From NCBI GenBank assembly GCA_020638675.1, contig JACKID010000001.1, forward strand, positions 2,232,001-2,296,000: a DNA stretch of 64,000 nucleotides, read 5' to 3'. Below, piece after piece: positions 17,079-25,419 of the stretch. Every line of letters begins with the position of its first letter. Positions within the stretch are counted from its first letter, which is position 1. A program made the translations under genes and the position numbers. The notes under the pieces are model-generated. The model did not search any database. It was not told the origin of the DNA and saw only the letters and a list, made by a program, of their open reading frames with translations. Origin of the DNA: Planctomycetota bacterium (GTDB lineage Bacteria > Planctomycetota > UBA8742 > UBA2392).

Positions 17079-17543
17079 TCATGAGCTGTTTTGGTCGTGG
17101 CATGTTTCCGGTGTTTCGTCGGCGATCGGCTCGGGGTACGGCTCGTCTTTCATCTCGGGGAAGTACTCGGGCACGGGCACATCTTCGGTCGGGCTTGCGC
17201 CTTCTTCCGCCGCGGCCTGCTTTTCGACGTCGTGCTCGATCATCTCGTCGAGGTCGGCACGGCACTTCGCGAGCTTCTTTTCACGCTCCTGCAGCAGCAT
17301 GCGCAGTTCACGCGCGGCCTTGGTGGCCTCGCTGATCGGGTCGCGCCCGCGCCCGTCTTCACGCGGGATGTAGCGCTGGGCACGCTCCAGTGCGAGGTCG
17401 TGGGTGGCCTGCGTGGACTCGATCGCGCGGTCGATTTCCTTCCCGCCTGTCTCAAGGTACAGGCGGTGTGAAGAAGCAAGCGCCTCGAAGACCAGCTTGC
17501 GGCTGCGGGGCTTGCGATTGCGAACGTTGGCGTAGCGGGACAT
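17079..17543 (-). CDS. hypothetical basic/coiled-coil protein
   Basis: 154 residues from the ATG at 17543. The N-terminus is strongly basic (M-S-R-Y-A-N-V-R-N-R-K-P-R-S-R-K). The middle (about 40-105) is charged and helical with heptad-like spacing (E-R-A-Q-R-Y, then R-E-L-R-M-L-L-Q-E-R-E-K-K-L), and the last 40 residues are acidic and proline-rich (P-V-P-E-Y-F-P-E-M-K-D-E-P-Y-P-E-P). No signal peptide. A basic head, coiled coil and acidic tail could suit a nucleic-acid- or ribosome-associated protein, but I do not recognise the family. Confidence 0.6.
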   Translation of the reverse strand: MSRYANVRNRKPRSRKLVFEALASSHRLYLETGGKEIDRAIESTQATHDLALERAQRYIPREDGRGRDPISEATKAARELRMLLQEREKKLAKCRADLDEMIEHDVEKQAAAEEGASPTEDVPVPEYFPEMKDEPYPEPIADETPETCHDQNSS

Positions 17544-17762
17544 GGGACGGCTCCGGATGACTGGGCGGGAACTGCCCGCCCTCAATCATCCCGAGCGATG
17601 GAGTGCGTTCGGATTTGACCATCGCGACGAGAGGTTTTTTCGCGCACGCAAGTGGGCGGTTCGGCGTGACTTCGGTGGAATCGATGAAATGGCGAAAAAG
17701 ATTCTTTTCACGAACACGTACCATTCGCACGGACCACAAACGCCATGCGCGAAGGCAGCGAA

Positions 17763-17809
17763 GAAAAAGCCCGAAGGACGCGAAGTCTCTAGACTCTTCG
17801 CGTCCTTCG
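17763..17809 (-). terminator. rho-independent terminator of the moxR-type gene
   Basis: On the minus strand a perfect 14-bp stem (arms 17796-17809 and 17772-17785, CGAAGGACGCGAAG) is followed by GGGCTTTTTC. It lies about 28 bases past the stop of the MoxR gene. The rest of the 17544-17771 interval shows no gene. Confidence 0.75.
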
Positions 17810-17837
17810 CTTGTCTTCGCCTCTTCGCGTGAAGCCC

Positions 17838-18947
17838 TTAGACCTTGGCAGGCTTGCGCTTCTTTGACTTGCCCAGCAGCAGATCCAGCAGGAACTGGCC
17901 CGGGCTGCGCCGCGCCTTGCGCTCTTCTTCGCGAACGTCCCATGCCGGGCGCGGCACGTCCTTGATCAGCATGCGCACGATGTCGCGGCTGTTCACGCCG
18001 TCGGCTTCCGCGTGAAAGTTCGTCAGGATGCGGTGGTGCATGGCTGGCAACGCGATGGCGCGCACGTCGTCGGGCAGGGCTTCGTCGCGGCCTTCCAGCG
18101 CCGCGCGTGACTTGGCGCCGAGGATCAGCGCCTGTGTGGCGCGCGGGCTGCCGCCGCACTCGATAAGGTCTTCGACATCGGCGTTGAACTTGTTCTCGGG
18201 GCGCGTGGCGCGCACCAGGTCGATGGCGTACTTCAGCGTCTCGTCGCGCATGTTGATGCGGCGCACGACGTCGAGCATCTTGACCACCTGCGCCGAGTCC
18301 ATGATCCGGTCCACCGGCGGCATTTCGCGGCTGGTGGTGCGGTACAGCATCTCCATTTCGTCGTACTGGGTCGGGTAATCGACCAGCACGGTGAACATGA
18401 AACGGTCCAGCGCGGCGGCCGGCAGAACGTACGTGCCTTCCTGCTCAATCGGGTTCTGGGTTGCCATCACGAAGTACGGGCGCGGCAGCGGGTAGCGCTT
18501 GCCGGCGACGGTGACGGCGAACTCTTCCATGGCCTCAAGCAGCGCGGCCTGCGTCTTGGGCGGCGTGCGGTTGATTTCGTCGGCGAGCACGAAGTTGGCG
18601 AAGATCGGCCCGCCCATGAACTGGAAGCCGCGGTCTTCTTTCTCGCCGACCAGCACGTCGCTGCCGGTGATGTCGCTCGGCATCAGGTCGGGGGTGAACT
18701 GGATGCGGTTGAACTTCATGCCCAGGATTTCGGAGAGCGTGCTGATCAGCAGCGTCTTGGCGAGGCCCGGCACACCCAGCAGCAGCACGTGGCCGCCGGC
18801 GAAGAAGGCCGTCAGCACTTCCTCAATCACCTGCTCCTGCCCGACGATGCGTTTGCCCAACTCGGCGCGGATGGCCTTGTGGGTTTCGCCGATTTCACCG
18901 AGTACGCGGTAATCGTCGCCTGACAGTGACGGCTGTTCTCTGCCCAT
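17838..18947 (-). CDS. MoxR-family AAA+ ATPase
   Basis: 369 residues. The Walker A loop is G-V-P-G-L-A-K-T (about residues 57-64), the MoxR form with alanine before lysine; Walker B is V-L-A-D-E-I-N-R; sensor 1 lies in M-A-T-Q-N-P-I-E-Q-E-G-T. A-L-D-R-F-M-F carries the arginine finger. MoxR ATPases act as chaperones that load metals or assemble complexes together with vWA proteins. Three secreted vWA genes start 0.9 kb away on the other strand and a membrane vWA gene lies at 8.4-11 kb. The ATG at 18947 has GAGGAA six bases upstream, better than the in-frame ATG at 18965. Confidence 0.92.
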   Translation of the reverse strand: MGREQPSLSGDDYRVLGEIGETHKAIRAELGKRIVGQEQVIEEVLTAFFAGGHVLLLGVPGLAKTLLISTLSEILGMKFNRIQFTPDLMPSDITGSDVLVGEKEDRGFQFMGGPIFANFVLADEINRTPPKTQAALLEAMEEFAVTVAGKRYPLPRPYFVMATQNPIEQEGTYVLPAAALDRFMFTVLVDYPTQYDEMEMLYRTTSREMPPVDRIMDSAQVVKMLDVVRRINMRDETLKYAIDLVRATRPENKFNADVEDLIECGGSPRATQALILGAKSRAALEGRDEALPDDVRAIALPAMHHRILTNFHAEADGVNSRDIVRMLIKDVPRPAWDVREEERKARRSPGQFLLDLLLGKSKKRKPAKV

Positions 18948-19010
18948 GGGTTCCTCGCGCGCCATTATGGAAACGCAAAGCCCGGCCACAAGCAGAGATA
19001 AATCCGGGGG

Positions 19011-19319
19011 CTAGTCCGGCTCGTTCGCCCGGGGCTTCCAGACCTCCGGGTCGCGGGCCGCATGCACGACGCCGACCACCAGGATGCGCTCAGGCTCAAC
19101 CCGATACCCGATGGAGTATGGGAAGCGCCTAAGTCGCACCCGGCGCATGCTGCCGCGTACTTCCGCGTATGCCAGGGGGCTTGCCTTTAAGCGCGAGACC
19201 GCCTCCCGGAATGCAGCCTCAAATGCGGCCTCCAGGTGCGGCGACAGGGCCTGGTAATAACTGCGGATCTCGGAGACATCCTGGACGACGCGTTTGTCGA
19301 ACTCCAACGCGCGGGTCAT
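19011..19319 (-). CDS. ParE/RelE-family toxin
   Basis: 102 residues. The C-terminal F-P-Y-S-I-G-Y-R-V-E-P-E-R-I-L-V-V-G-V-V-H-A-A-R-D-P-E-V-W pattern (here broken by dashes for clarity) is the usual ParE signature: a beta hairpin, a V-x-H-x-x-R-x-P motif and a terminal W. ParE-type toxins inhibit gyrase, RelE-type cleave mRNA; sequence alone does not decide which. It overlaps the antitoxin gene by four bases (19316-19319) and is translated after it, the standard order. The unit lies upstream of the MoxR gene on the same strand. Confidence 0.85.
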   Translation of the reverse strand: MTRALEFDKRVVQDVSEIRSYYQALSPHLEAAFEAAFREAVSRLKASPLAYAEVRGSMRRVRLRRFPYSIGYRVEPERILVVGVVHAARDPEVWKPRANEPD

Positions 19320-19528
19320 TCCGACCAGCCCAGTTCGCGACAGAACTCTCGCCAGCTGAGCGCTTGCTCAGGCTCGGCGGCACGGCGTTCAAGCGCTTCC
19401 CACGTCGGACCGCGGACTGAAGCGGGGTCGTCGCCGGCAAGAATGCTTTCCATGATCTCGCCCACCAGCTTCAGCCGGTTCTCGACGCTGAGCTTGAGGT
19501 AAAACTTGGATTCCGCCGCCTCTGCCAT
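19316..19528 (-). CDS. antitoxin of the TIGR02574 addiction-module type
   Basis: 70 residues starting MAEAAESKFYLKLSVENRLK. The L-S-V-E-N-R-L-K-L-V-G-E-I-M-E-S-I pattern followed, after a gap, by W-E-A-L-E-R-R-A-A-E-P-E and S-W-R-E matches the small helical antitoxins paired with ParE-like toxins. A longer in-frame start at 19639 is open, but the extra 37 residues look unlike this family. The four-base overlap with the toxin gene downstream supports a pair. Such antitoxins usually bind and repress their own promoter. Confidence 0.8.
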   Translation of the reverse strand: MAEAAESKFYLKLSVENRLKLVGEIMESILAGDDPASVRGPTWEALERRAAEPEQALSWREFCRELGWSE

Positions 19529-19776
19529 GGCTTTATTGAACCACGTTAGTCCAGCGCGTTCCATACCTTGGGGCGGCGCCAATTCAACCGAACCGGCCGG
19601 GATGGCTATCCGTTTCAGTTGTTGAGGAAATCCGAACACGCTTCAGCAGGCTTCAGCAGGCATCGGCGGCACGGCATTTGATGCATGCGGGTTGTGGGCC
19701 GAATTCGGCCCCGGAAGCGCCCGTTTGCTACGGTGCGGACACCTTCCGGGGGCCGTCATGTTACCTGTTGGTAGCA

Positions 19777-19804
19777 TTGCGGCTTCCGTGCAGTGGACTA
19801 GACT
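19777..19804 (+). promoter_or_regulatory. promoter TTGCGG-16-TAGACT for the HEAT-vWA cluster
   Basis: TTGCGG (19777-19782) and TAGACT (19799-19804) with a 16-base spacer place the start of transcription near 19811, about 35 bases before the ATG, leaving room for the strong GAGGAGG ribosome site at 19835-19841. The remaining part of the 19529-19776 interval holds no gene that I can support. Confidence 0.55.
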
Positions 19805-19845
19805 GCTTGGGTACCCCCGCCCGGGAGCTGAAACGAGGAGGCAAC

Positions 19846-21534
19846 ATGCAGCGCCCGAATCATTTCCGCTGGACACTGATGCTGTTTGCAATTGCGGCCG
19901 CGTTCCTGGCCTTAAGCGTCGCGCCCGCCACGGTGCGCGCGGATGACGACTTCAAGTCGCTCAAGAAAGAGTATGAGCAGGCCAAGGCAGACGGCTCCCG
20001 CACTACCATGGGCCGCCTCGTCGACAAGATGGCCCGAACCAACGAAAAGGATGCGGCCAAGTACCTGCTGAAAGAGCTGTCCGAAGACCAGGCCGCCCAC
20101 AAGCGCGGCAAGGCGGGGCTGCCCGGCGACATCCGCGACAAGATCGTCAACGCGCTCTCCAGCTTTACCGATGAAGACAGCGTGGGGCTGATCGGCAAGG
20201 CCGCGCTGGATCTCAAGAGCGACAAGGACCCGACGCTGGCGCTCGACCAGTTCGACTTCTTCAAGTCGCTGGCCCGCATGACCGGCGTGGCGCCCGCTGA
20301 CAAGACCATTCGCGAAGCCCTGTCCGAGACCAAGAACCCGTTCATCAAGTGCGCCGCGCTTGAGGCCGTGCGCCAGGCCGGCGCCAAGCGCTTCGCGCCC
20401 GACGTCATCGCGATCCTGATGGAAGAGAACGAGGAGTGGATCAAGAAGTGGCTGATCGTCCCGATCAACACGCTGGCCTGCCTCGAAGACATCGTGGATC
20501 CCGCGGACAAGGAGACGGTCATCAAGGTCGTGGACGCGGTCGTCGCGTTCCAGGAACGCACCACCTGCGCCGATGAACGCGTACGCTTCTTCGGCGGCAA
20601 GATGCTCCGCAAACTCACCGGCGAAATCGCCGACATGGAAAGCACCTATTACTGGAAGTGGTGGTCCGCGCAGATGAAGGCCGTCGGCGCCGTCGACAAG
20701 TCCAGCAAGCCCGAGGGCAAGCGCAGCAAGACCGCGGCCGTGCCGCCGGTGTTCGACGCGCAGCCCGTGGGCCGGCGCTTCGTGTTCGTGATCGACGTCA
20801 GCAAGAGCATGGAGATGCCGCTCAAGATCACGCTTGAAGAGATCGAGAAGCGCAAGAAGGAACGGGACGGCCCGGTCACCAAGGGCCCCAAGAAGGAAGA
20901 AGGCGGCGAAGATCAGGACCCGGCCGACAAGGATGCGGACAACCCGCTGCGCCAACTGCCGTGGAAGGACATCAGCACCAAGATCGAGCTTGCGCGTGAA
21001 GAGCTCTCGCGCGCCATCAAGACCTTCGTAGGTGACCGCCAGTTCGCAATCGTCACCTACTCGACAGAAGTCGAAGTCATCACCGGCGGCTGGGTCCAGG
21101 CGACGCCCGACAACTGCGAGAAATGGTCCAAGGAAGTGAAGACACTTGAGCCCGTGTCGCTCACCAACATCCACGGCGGACTGATGCAGGCCCTGCGCAT
21201 CTCCGACAAGGGGCTCGACGCCGAGGCGCCGTCCGTTGACCGCGACTGCGTGCTGACGGGCGCCGACAGCATCATCTTCCTGACCGACGGATGGGCAAGC
21301 TGGGACGACCAGAGCCAGACCAAGGTCAAGGACAAGCGCAACGGCCAGGACGCAAGCGTCGGCGACGGCCCCTTCATCTACGGCGAGGACATCTGGCCTG
21401 ACATCCTGCGCCAGAACCTTTTCCGCAAGGTCATCATCAGCACAGTCGGCATCGGCATGCACGACAAGGAACTGCTGAAGGCGCTGGCAGACAAAACCGG
21501 CGGCACCTACGTGGACTGGGGCTTCCCCGAGTAG
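19846..21534 (+). CDS. secreted HEAT-like plus vWA protein, paralogue 1
   Basis: 562 residues. The ATG at 19846 follows GAGGAGG. A basic start plus hydrophobic stretch (about residues 8-30, ending A-T-V-R-A-D-D) is a signal peptide. Residues about 35-260 are helical with HEAT-like alternation, ending in L-T-G-E and a W-K-W-W motif (270-273). A vWA domain follows: V-F-V-I-D-V-S-K-S-M gives the MIDAS residues D317, S319 and S321, with T440 (L-T-N-I-H-G) and D481 (F-L-T-D-G-W-A). A charged lysine/glutamate insert lies at about 330-365. The MIDAS looks complete, so it should bind a divalent metal and a protein ligand outside the cytoplasm. First of three tandem paralogues. Confidence 0.85.
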   Translation: MQRPNHFRWTLMLFAIAAAFLALSVAPATVRADDDFKSLKKEYEQAKADGSRTTMGRLVDKMARTNEKDAAKYLLKELSEDQAAHKRGKAGLPGDIRDKIVNALSSFTDEDSVGLIGKAALDLKSDKDPTLALDQFDFFKSLARMTGVAPADKTIREALSETKNPFIKCAALEAVRQAGAKRFAPDVIAILMEENEEWIKKWLIVPINTLACLEDIVDPADKETVIKVVDAVVAFQERTTCADERVRFFGGKMLRKLTGEIADMESTYYWKWWSAQMKAVGAVDKSSKPEGKRSKTAAVPPVFDAQPVGRRFVFVIDVSKSMEMPLKITLEEIEKRKKERDGPVTKGPKKEEGGEDQDPADKDADNPLRQLPWKDISTKIELAREELSRAIKTFVGDRQFAIVTYSTEVEVITGGWVQATPDNCEKWSKEVKTLEPVSLTNIHGGLMQALRISDKGLDAEAPSVDRDCVLTGADSIIFLTDGWASWDDQSQTKVKDKRNGQDASVGDGPFIYGEDIWPDILRQNLFRKVIISTVGIGMHDKELLKALADKTGGTYVDWGFPE

Positions 21535-21601
21535 TCGCGCAACGGGCTGGGATTCGGGGCGGAGTCGTCGGTCGAAGTCACGGCCGCTAGAAGGAAATCG
21601 A

Positions 21602-22996
21602 ATGCACAGGCAACTGGTTCTGGCACTGGCTGCGGTCGCGCTGCTGTTTGCGCCGCTGGCCGTAACCCACGTGGATGCCCGCAAAGTCGGCCCGGTGCTG
21701 GTCAAGGACGACCCCAGCGAGGCGTTCGAGACCTTCAACAGCATGCTTCCGCTGGTCGTGAACGGCGACGACGCGGGCAATGCCGCGGTGCGCGAGGCGC
21801 TAGACGACAAGTCGCCGTGGATCGTGATCGGCGCCGTGGAAGCCGTCCGCCAGGGCGAAGTCAGCAAGAGCGGCAAGGGCAAGGTCTACCTGCCCGAAGT
21901 GCTCGCGCTGATGGATGAAAAGCACAAGAAGCTGCACAAGGAAGAGATCGTCACCGTCAACGTGATCGCGTGCCTCGGTGCGCTCGCCGTGGTGGATACA
22001 CCGCAGGCGCTGCAGGTCGTGCAGGCGATCGTCGACTGGCAGAAGTGGTCTGAAAACGAAGTCGTGCGCCTGCGCCACATGGCTGAAAAGGTGCTGTTCG
22101 ACCTCACCGGCGACGACTGCACGCTCAAGGCGGAAACCGTAGGCTTCTGGGAGTGGTGGATTCGCAACAAGGCCAACGCCCAGCCGGACAAGGCGCCCGA
22201 GAAAAAGAGCAAGACCGCACCGATCCTCTTCAAGGAGCCCGCGGTCGGCACCCGCATCTGCTTCGTGATCGATGTGTCCGACAGCATGAAGTGGCCGATC
22301 AACGAAGAGGATCTGCCCAAGATCAAGAAGCTCACGCCGCACCTGGACTGGGCCAAGATGCCCGAGCCCTGCAGTGCGATGGACCTCGCCAAGGCCGAGC
22401 TGATGCACTCCATCGACGCGCTGAAGCCCGGCGCGGAGAACGCCGACGAAAAGGACGGCAAGAGCACCAAGTGGAGCAAGAACGACCCGGAGCGCCGCTA
22501 TTTCTCGATCATCACGTACTCGCAGGAGGTCGTGAACTTCAGCGGCGGCTGGATCGAGGCCAGCGAGAAGAACTGCAACATCTGGAAGGCCAAGGTCGAA
22601 GAACTCGAGCCCGACTCCTACACGAACATCCACGGCGCGATCCTCATGGCCATGGGGCTGCACGACAAGGGCGTCAAGACCGACAACCTTGAGCTCGACA
22701 AGGAGTGCGTGCTTACCGGCGCGCACACCATCGTGTTCCTCACCGACGGCTACGCGACCTGGAGCAACGACTCCACGGACCGCACGGCGCAGGACCAGTT
22801 CGGCAATCCCGTCGGCAACGGCGAGTACATCAGCCGCGAGAAACTGGTCGAGCTGGCTGTGCGCCTCAACCGCTTCCGCAAGGTGGTAATCAACACAGTC
22901 GGCATCGGCAATCACGACAAAGAGCTGATGCGCGACCTGGCCAAACAGACAGGCGGCAGCTACCAGAACTGGTACTGCCGCATCGTGTACAAGTAA
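21602..22996 (+). CDS. secreted HEAT-like plus vWA protein, paralogue 2
   Basis: 464 residues with an AGAAGGAAA ribosome site. Signal peptide at about 4-26. The shorter helical part (40-170) ends in L-T-G-D and F-W-E-W-W (182-186). The vWA MIDAS is C-F-V-I-D-V-S-D-S-M-K (D224, S226, S228), T341 in Y-T-N-I-H-G and D382 in F-L-T-D-G-Y-A. The C-terminal F-R-K-V-V-I-N-T-V-G-I-G-N-H-D-K-E-L-M block is nearly the same as in paralogue 3. It follows paralogue 1 by 67 bases, probably in one transcript. Confidence 0.85.
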   Translation: MHRQLVLALAAVALLFAPLAVTHVDARKVGPVLVKDDPSEAFETFNSMLPLVVNGDDAGNAAVREALDDKSPWIVIGAVEAVRQGEVSKSGKGKVYLPEVLALMDEKHKKLHKEEIVTVNVIACLGALAVVDTPQALQVVQAIVDWQKWSENEVVRLRHMAEKVLFDLTGDDCTLKAETVGFWEWWIRNKANAQPDKAPEKKSKTAPILFKEPAVGTRICFVIDVSDSMKWPINEEDLPKIKKLTPHLDWAKMPEPCSAMDLAKAELMHSIDALKPGAENADEKDGKSTKWSKNDPERRYFSIITYSQEVVNFSGGWIEASEKNCNIWKAKVEELEPDSYTNIHGAILMAMGLHDKGVKTDNLELDKECVLTGAHTIVFLTDGYATWSNDSTDRTAQDQFGNPVGNGEYISREKLVELAVRLNRFRKVVINTVGIGNHDKELMRDLAKQTGGSYQNWYCRIVYK

Positions 22997-23071
22997 CCCC
23001 GCAGCGCGCCGCCCCCTCGGCGCAAGCCCGCCACAGGCTCTGGGAGGAGGCTGGACGGGACTGAGGAATCC

Positions 23072-24622
23072 ATGCAGATCCGCATCGCTCTGATCGCGGC
23101 GCTGGCGCTAATGCTGACGCCCGCCCTCCTCGTGCACGCGGGCAACAAGGACGTCGACAACGCCCGCGGGGCATACCAGCAGGCACAGGATGAAGTCGCC
23201 CGCAAGGCAGCCCTCAACGCGCTGGTAGCGACACAGCACGAAGAGGCCGTGGATTTCATCGTCGGGCGTATCGCGCGCGAAAACGATGAGGTGAAACACG
23301 CAGAGTTCATGGACGCGCTCGCCGGCTTCAGCGCCGACAAGCCGCTCAAGGCGCTTCTCAAGGCGGCCGAGGAAGTCAAAAGCGAAGAGGACCACCAGCT
23401 CGCTCATCACCAGTGCGACCTGTTCACGGCGCTTGCGCGCAATCGCAAGTCCGACCTGCCCGAGAAGTCCCTTCGCAAGATGCTCGACGACCAGCGCATG
23501 AAGCCCTGGGCGACCCTGGCACTGGTGGAGGCCATTCGCGCGGCCGACGTGGCGGATGCCGGCACCGGTCGTCGCTTCATCGCTGAAGTACGCGCCCTGC
23601 TCGACAAGAAGCAGGCCAGGCGGCTGGCGTTCGAAATCGTGACCGTGAACGTGCTTGCCTGCCTGAAACAGTTGACGCCCAAGGACTCGCCCGCCGAGCG
23701 CAACGCCACGGTAAAGGCGGTGGTCGAATGGCAGGCCTGGAGCCACAACACGCAACCCCGCCTACAGGATATGGCGGACCGGGTGCTTCATCACCTGACC
23801 GGCGAAACCTGCACCCTCAATGATGAGACGCTTAAGTTCTGGCGCTGGTGGCTGGCAAACAGCCCGGACCAGCCCGACAAGCCAAAGCAACAGGCGCGGG
23901 GCACGGCGACACTGTTTGACCAGCCGGCGCTCGGCGACCACATCGTCTTCGTGATCGACGTGTCCGACAGCATGAAGTACGACGTCACCGACGAAGGACG
24001 CGCCGCGATCCGAAAGAAGTCCGAGCACCTGGATTGGGACAAGATCAAGAGCAAGCTCGACCTCGCCCGGCAGGAGCTGATCTACTCGATCAACCAGCTC
24101 AACCCCGGCAGCGACGCGCCGGACGCCCGACGCCCCCGGTTCGCCATCATCGCGTACTCAGACCGCATCTACGGCTGCACGAACGGCTGGCTGGTGGCCG
24201 ACGACGCGGGCTGCAAAGAAGGCGTCGAAGCGGCCGAGAAGTTGGAGATCAAGTTCACCACCAACATCCACGACGGGCTTGCGCGCGCCTTTGCGATTCA
24301 CGATGGCGGCAACAAGGCGGACCACCCGGACACTACCGAGGAGTGTGTGCTGACGGGCGCGCACACGATCGTGTTCTTGACCGACGGCTTCGCGACGGCC
24401 AACGAGGACAAGAAGCTGCTGGAACCGGAGAACATCCGCGCCTCGATCCGTCGCCTGAATCGCTTCCGCAAGGTGGTCATCAACACCGTCGGCATCGGCA
24501 ATCACGACGACAAGCTGATGCCAGACCTGTCTGATGACTCCGGCGGCAAATACACAGACTGGACATTCAAAGAGAACGTCGAAGAGAAGAAGGGCAACTT
24601 CGGATTGGTCCCACGGCGCTAA
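23072..24622 (+). CDS. secreted HEAT-like plus vWA protein, paralogue 3
   Basis: 516 residues with GAGGAA six bases before the ATG. Signal peptide at about 3-23 (ending L-V-H-A-G). Helical repeats at 30-245, then L-T-G-E and F-W-R-W-W (256-260). MIDAS residues are D296, S298, S300 (V-F-V-I-D-V-S-D-S-M-K), T397 (T-T-N-I-H-D-G) and D438 (F-L-T-D-G-F-A). It shares the phrase C-V-L-T-G-A-H-T-I-V-F-L-T-D-G with paralogue 2 and is closer to it than to paralogue 1, which suggests stepwise duplication. The C-terminus ends with a short basic tail. Confidence 0.85.
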   Translation: MQIRIALIAALALMLTPALLVHAGNKDVDNARGAYQQAQDEVARKAALNALVATQHEEAVDFIVGRIARENDEVKHAEFMDALAGFSADKPLKALLKAAEEVKSEEDHQLAHHQCDLFTALARNRKSDLPEKSLRKMLDDQRMKPWATLALVEAIRAADVADAGTGRRFIAEVRALLDKKQARRLAFEIVTVNVLACLKQLTPKDSPAERNATVKAVVEWQAWSHNTQPRLQDMADRVLHHLTGETCTLNDETLKFWRWWLANSPDQPDKPKQQARGTATLFDQPALGDHIVFVIDVSDSMKYDVTDEGRAAIRKKSEHLDWDKIKSKLDLARQELIYSINQLNPGSDAPDARRPRFAIIAYSDRIYGCTNGWLVADDAGCKEGVEAAEKLEIKFTTNIHDGLARAFAIHDGGNKADHPDTTEECVLTGAHTIVFLTDGFATANEDKKLLEPENIRASIRRLNRFRKVVINTVGIGNHDDKLMPDLSDDSGGKYTDWTFKENVEEKKGNFGLVPRR

Positions 24623-24674
24623 CCGACGGCTATTTGAAGTTGCGCACCCCTCCTCGGCGGGCTATCCCTCTGCC

Positions 24675-25361
24675 ATGGATGGCAAACCTGCAATCGTGCT
24701 GGTCAGCGGCGGGCTCGACAGCGCCACAGTGCTGGCAATGGCCAAGGCCGACGGCTACCTCCCCCACGCCCTGACCTTCGACTACGGCCAGCGCCACGAC
24801 ATCGAGTTGCAGGCCGCCAACGCCGTTTGTGCTTCCCTTGGCGTCGCCCCGCCGAAGGTCATCAGGCTGGACCTGCGCGCCATCGGCGGCAGCGCGCTGA
24901 CGGCCGACATCGAGGTCCCGAAGGACCGCCCCGAAGGCGCGCCGGGCATTCCCGTCACCTACGTGCCCGCCCGCAACACCCTGTTCCTGAGCTATGCATT
25001 GGCCTTTGCGGAGGCCTCGGGCGCGCATGACATCTTCGTCGGCGTCAACGCCGTGGACTACTCGGGCTATCCGGACTGCCGCCCGGAATTCATCCAGGCG
25101 TTCGAAAAGCTGGCCAATCTCGCCACACGGGAGGGGGTAGAGGGCCGCCTCATCCAGATCCACGCCCCGCTGATCCATCTGACCAAGGCCGAGATCATCC
25201 GCGAAGGCACAAGACTGGGCGTGGACTACGCCCTGACCCACTCGTGCTACGACCCCGTGGGCGACCTCGCGTGCGGGCGCTGTGACTCCTGCACCCTGCG
25301 CCGCAAGGGCTTTGCCGAGGCAGGCATAAACGATCCGACTCGATACGCCGATTCGGCTTGA
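24675..25361 (+). CDS. queC: 7-cyano-7-deazaguanine synthase QueC
   Basis: 228 residues. QueC uses ATP and ammonia to turn 7-carboxy-7-deazaguanine into preQ0 in queuosine synthesis. The PP-loop is V-L-V-S-G-G-L-D-S-A-T at residues 7-17, followed by T-F-D-Y-G-Q-R-H and Y-V-P-A-R-N-T. The zinc-binding cysteines are in the C-terminal S-C-Y-D-P and C-G-R-C-D-S-C. The ATG at 24675 begins MDGKPAIVLVSGG as in homologues. It is 52 bases after the last vWA gene with no clear link in function. Confidence 0.95.
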   Translation: MDGKPAIVLVSGGLDSATVLAMAKADGYLPHALTFDYGQRHDIELQAANAVCASLGVAPPKVIRLDLRAIGGSALTADIEVPKDRPEGAPGIPVTYVPARNTLFLSYALAFAEASGAHDIFVGVNAVDYSGYPDCRPEFIQAFEKLANLATREGVEGRLIQIHAPLIHLTKAEIIREGTRLGVDYALTHSCYDPVGDLACGRCDSCTLRRKGFAEAGINDPTRYADSA

Positions 25362-25419
25362 TTCCATCCGGGCCGTTACTACCTTGCCGTCCGTTAGAAG
25401 GCTCTGAGGAAACTGGTCT

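Noticed and set aside
17542..17832. 96-residue open frame between the coiled-coil gene and the MoxR gene
   Set aside because: It spans the terminator hairpin, has no ribosome site and no recognisable pattern.
19912..21882. A 656-residue minus-strand open frame across the first vWA gene
   Set aside because: Antisense shadow of strongly supported HEAT-vWA coding sequence; no ribosome site and low-complexity composition.
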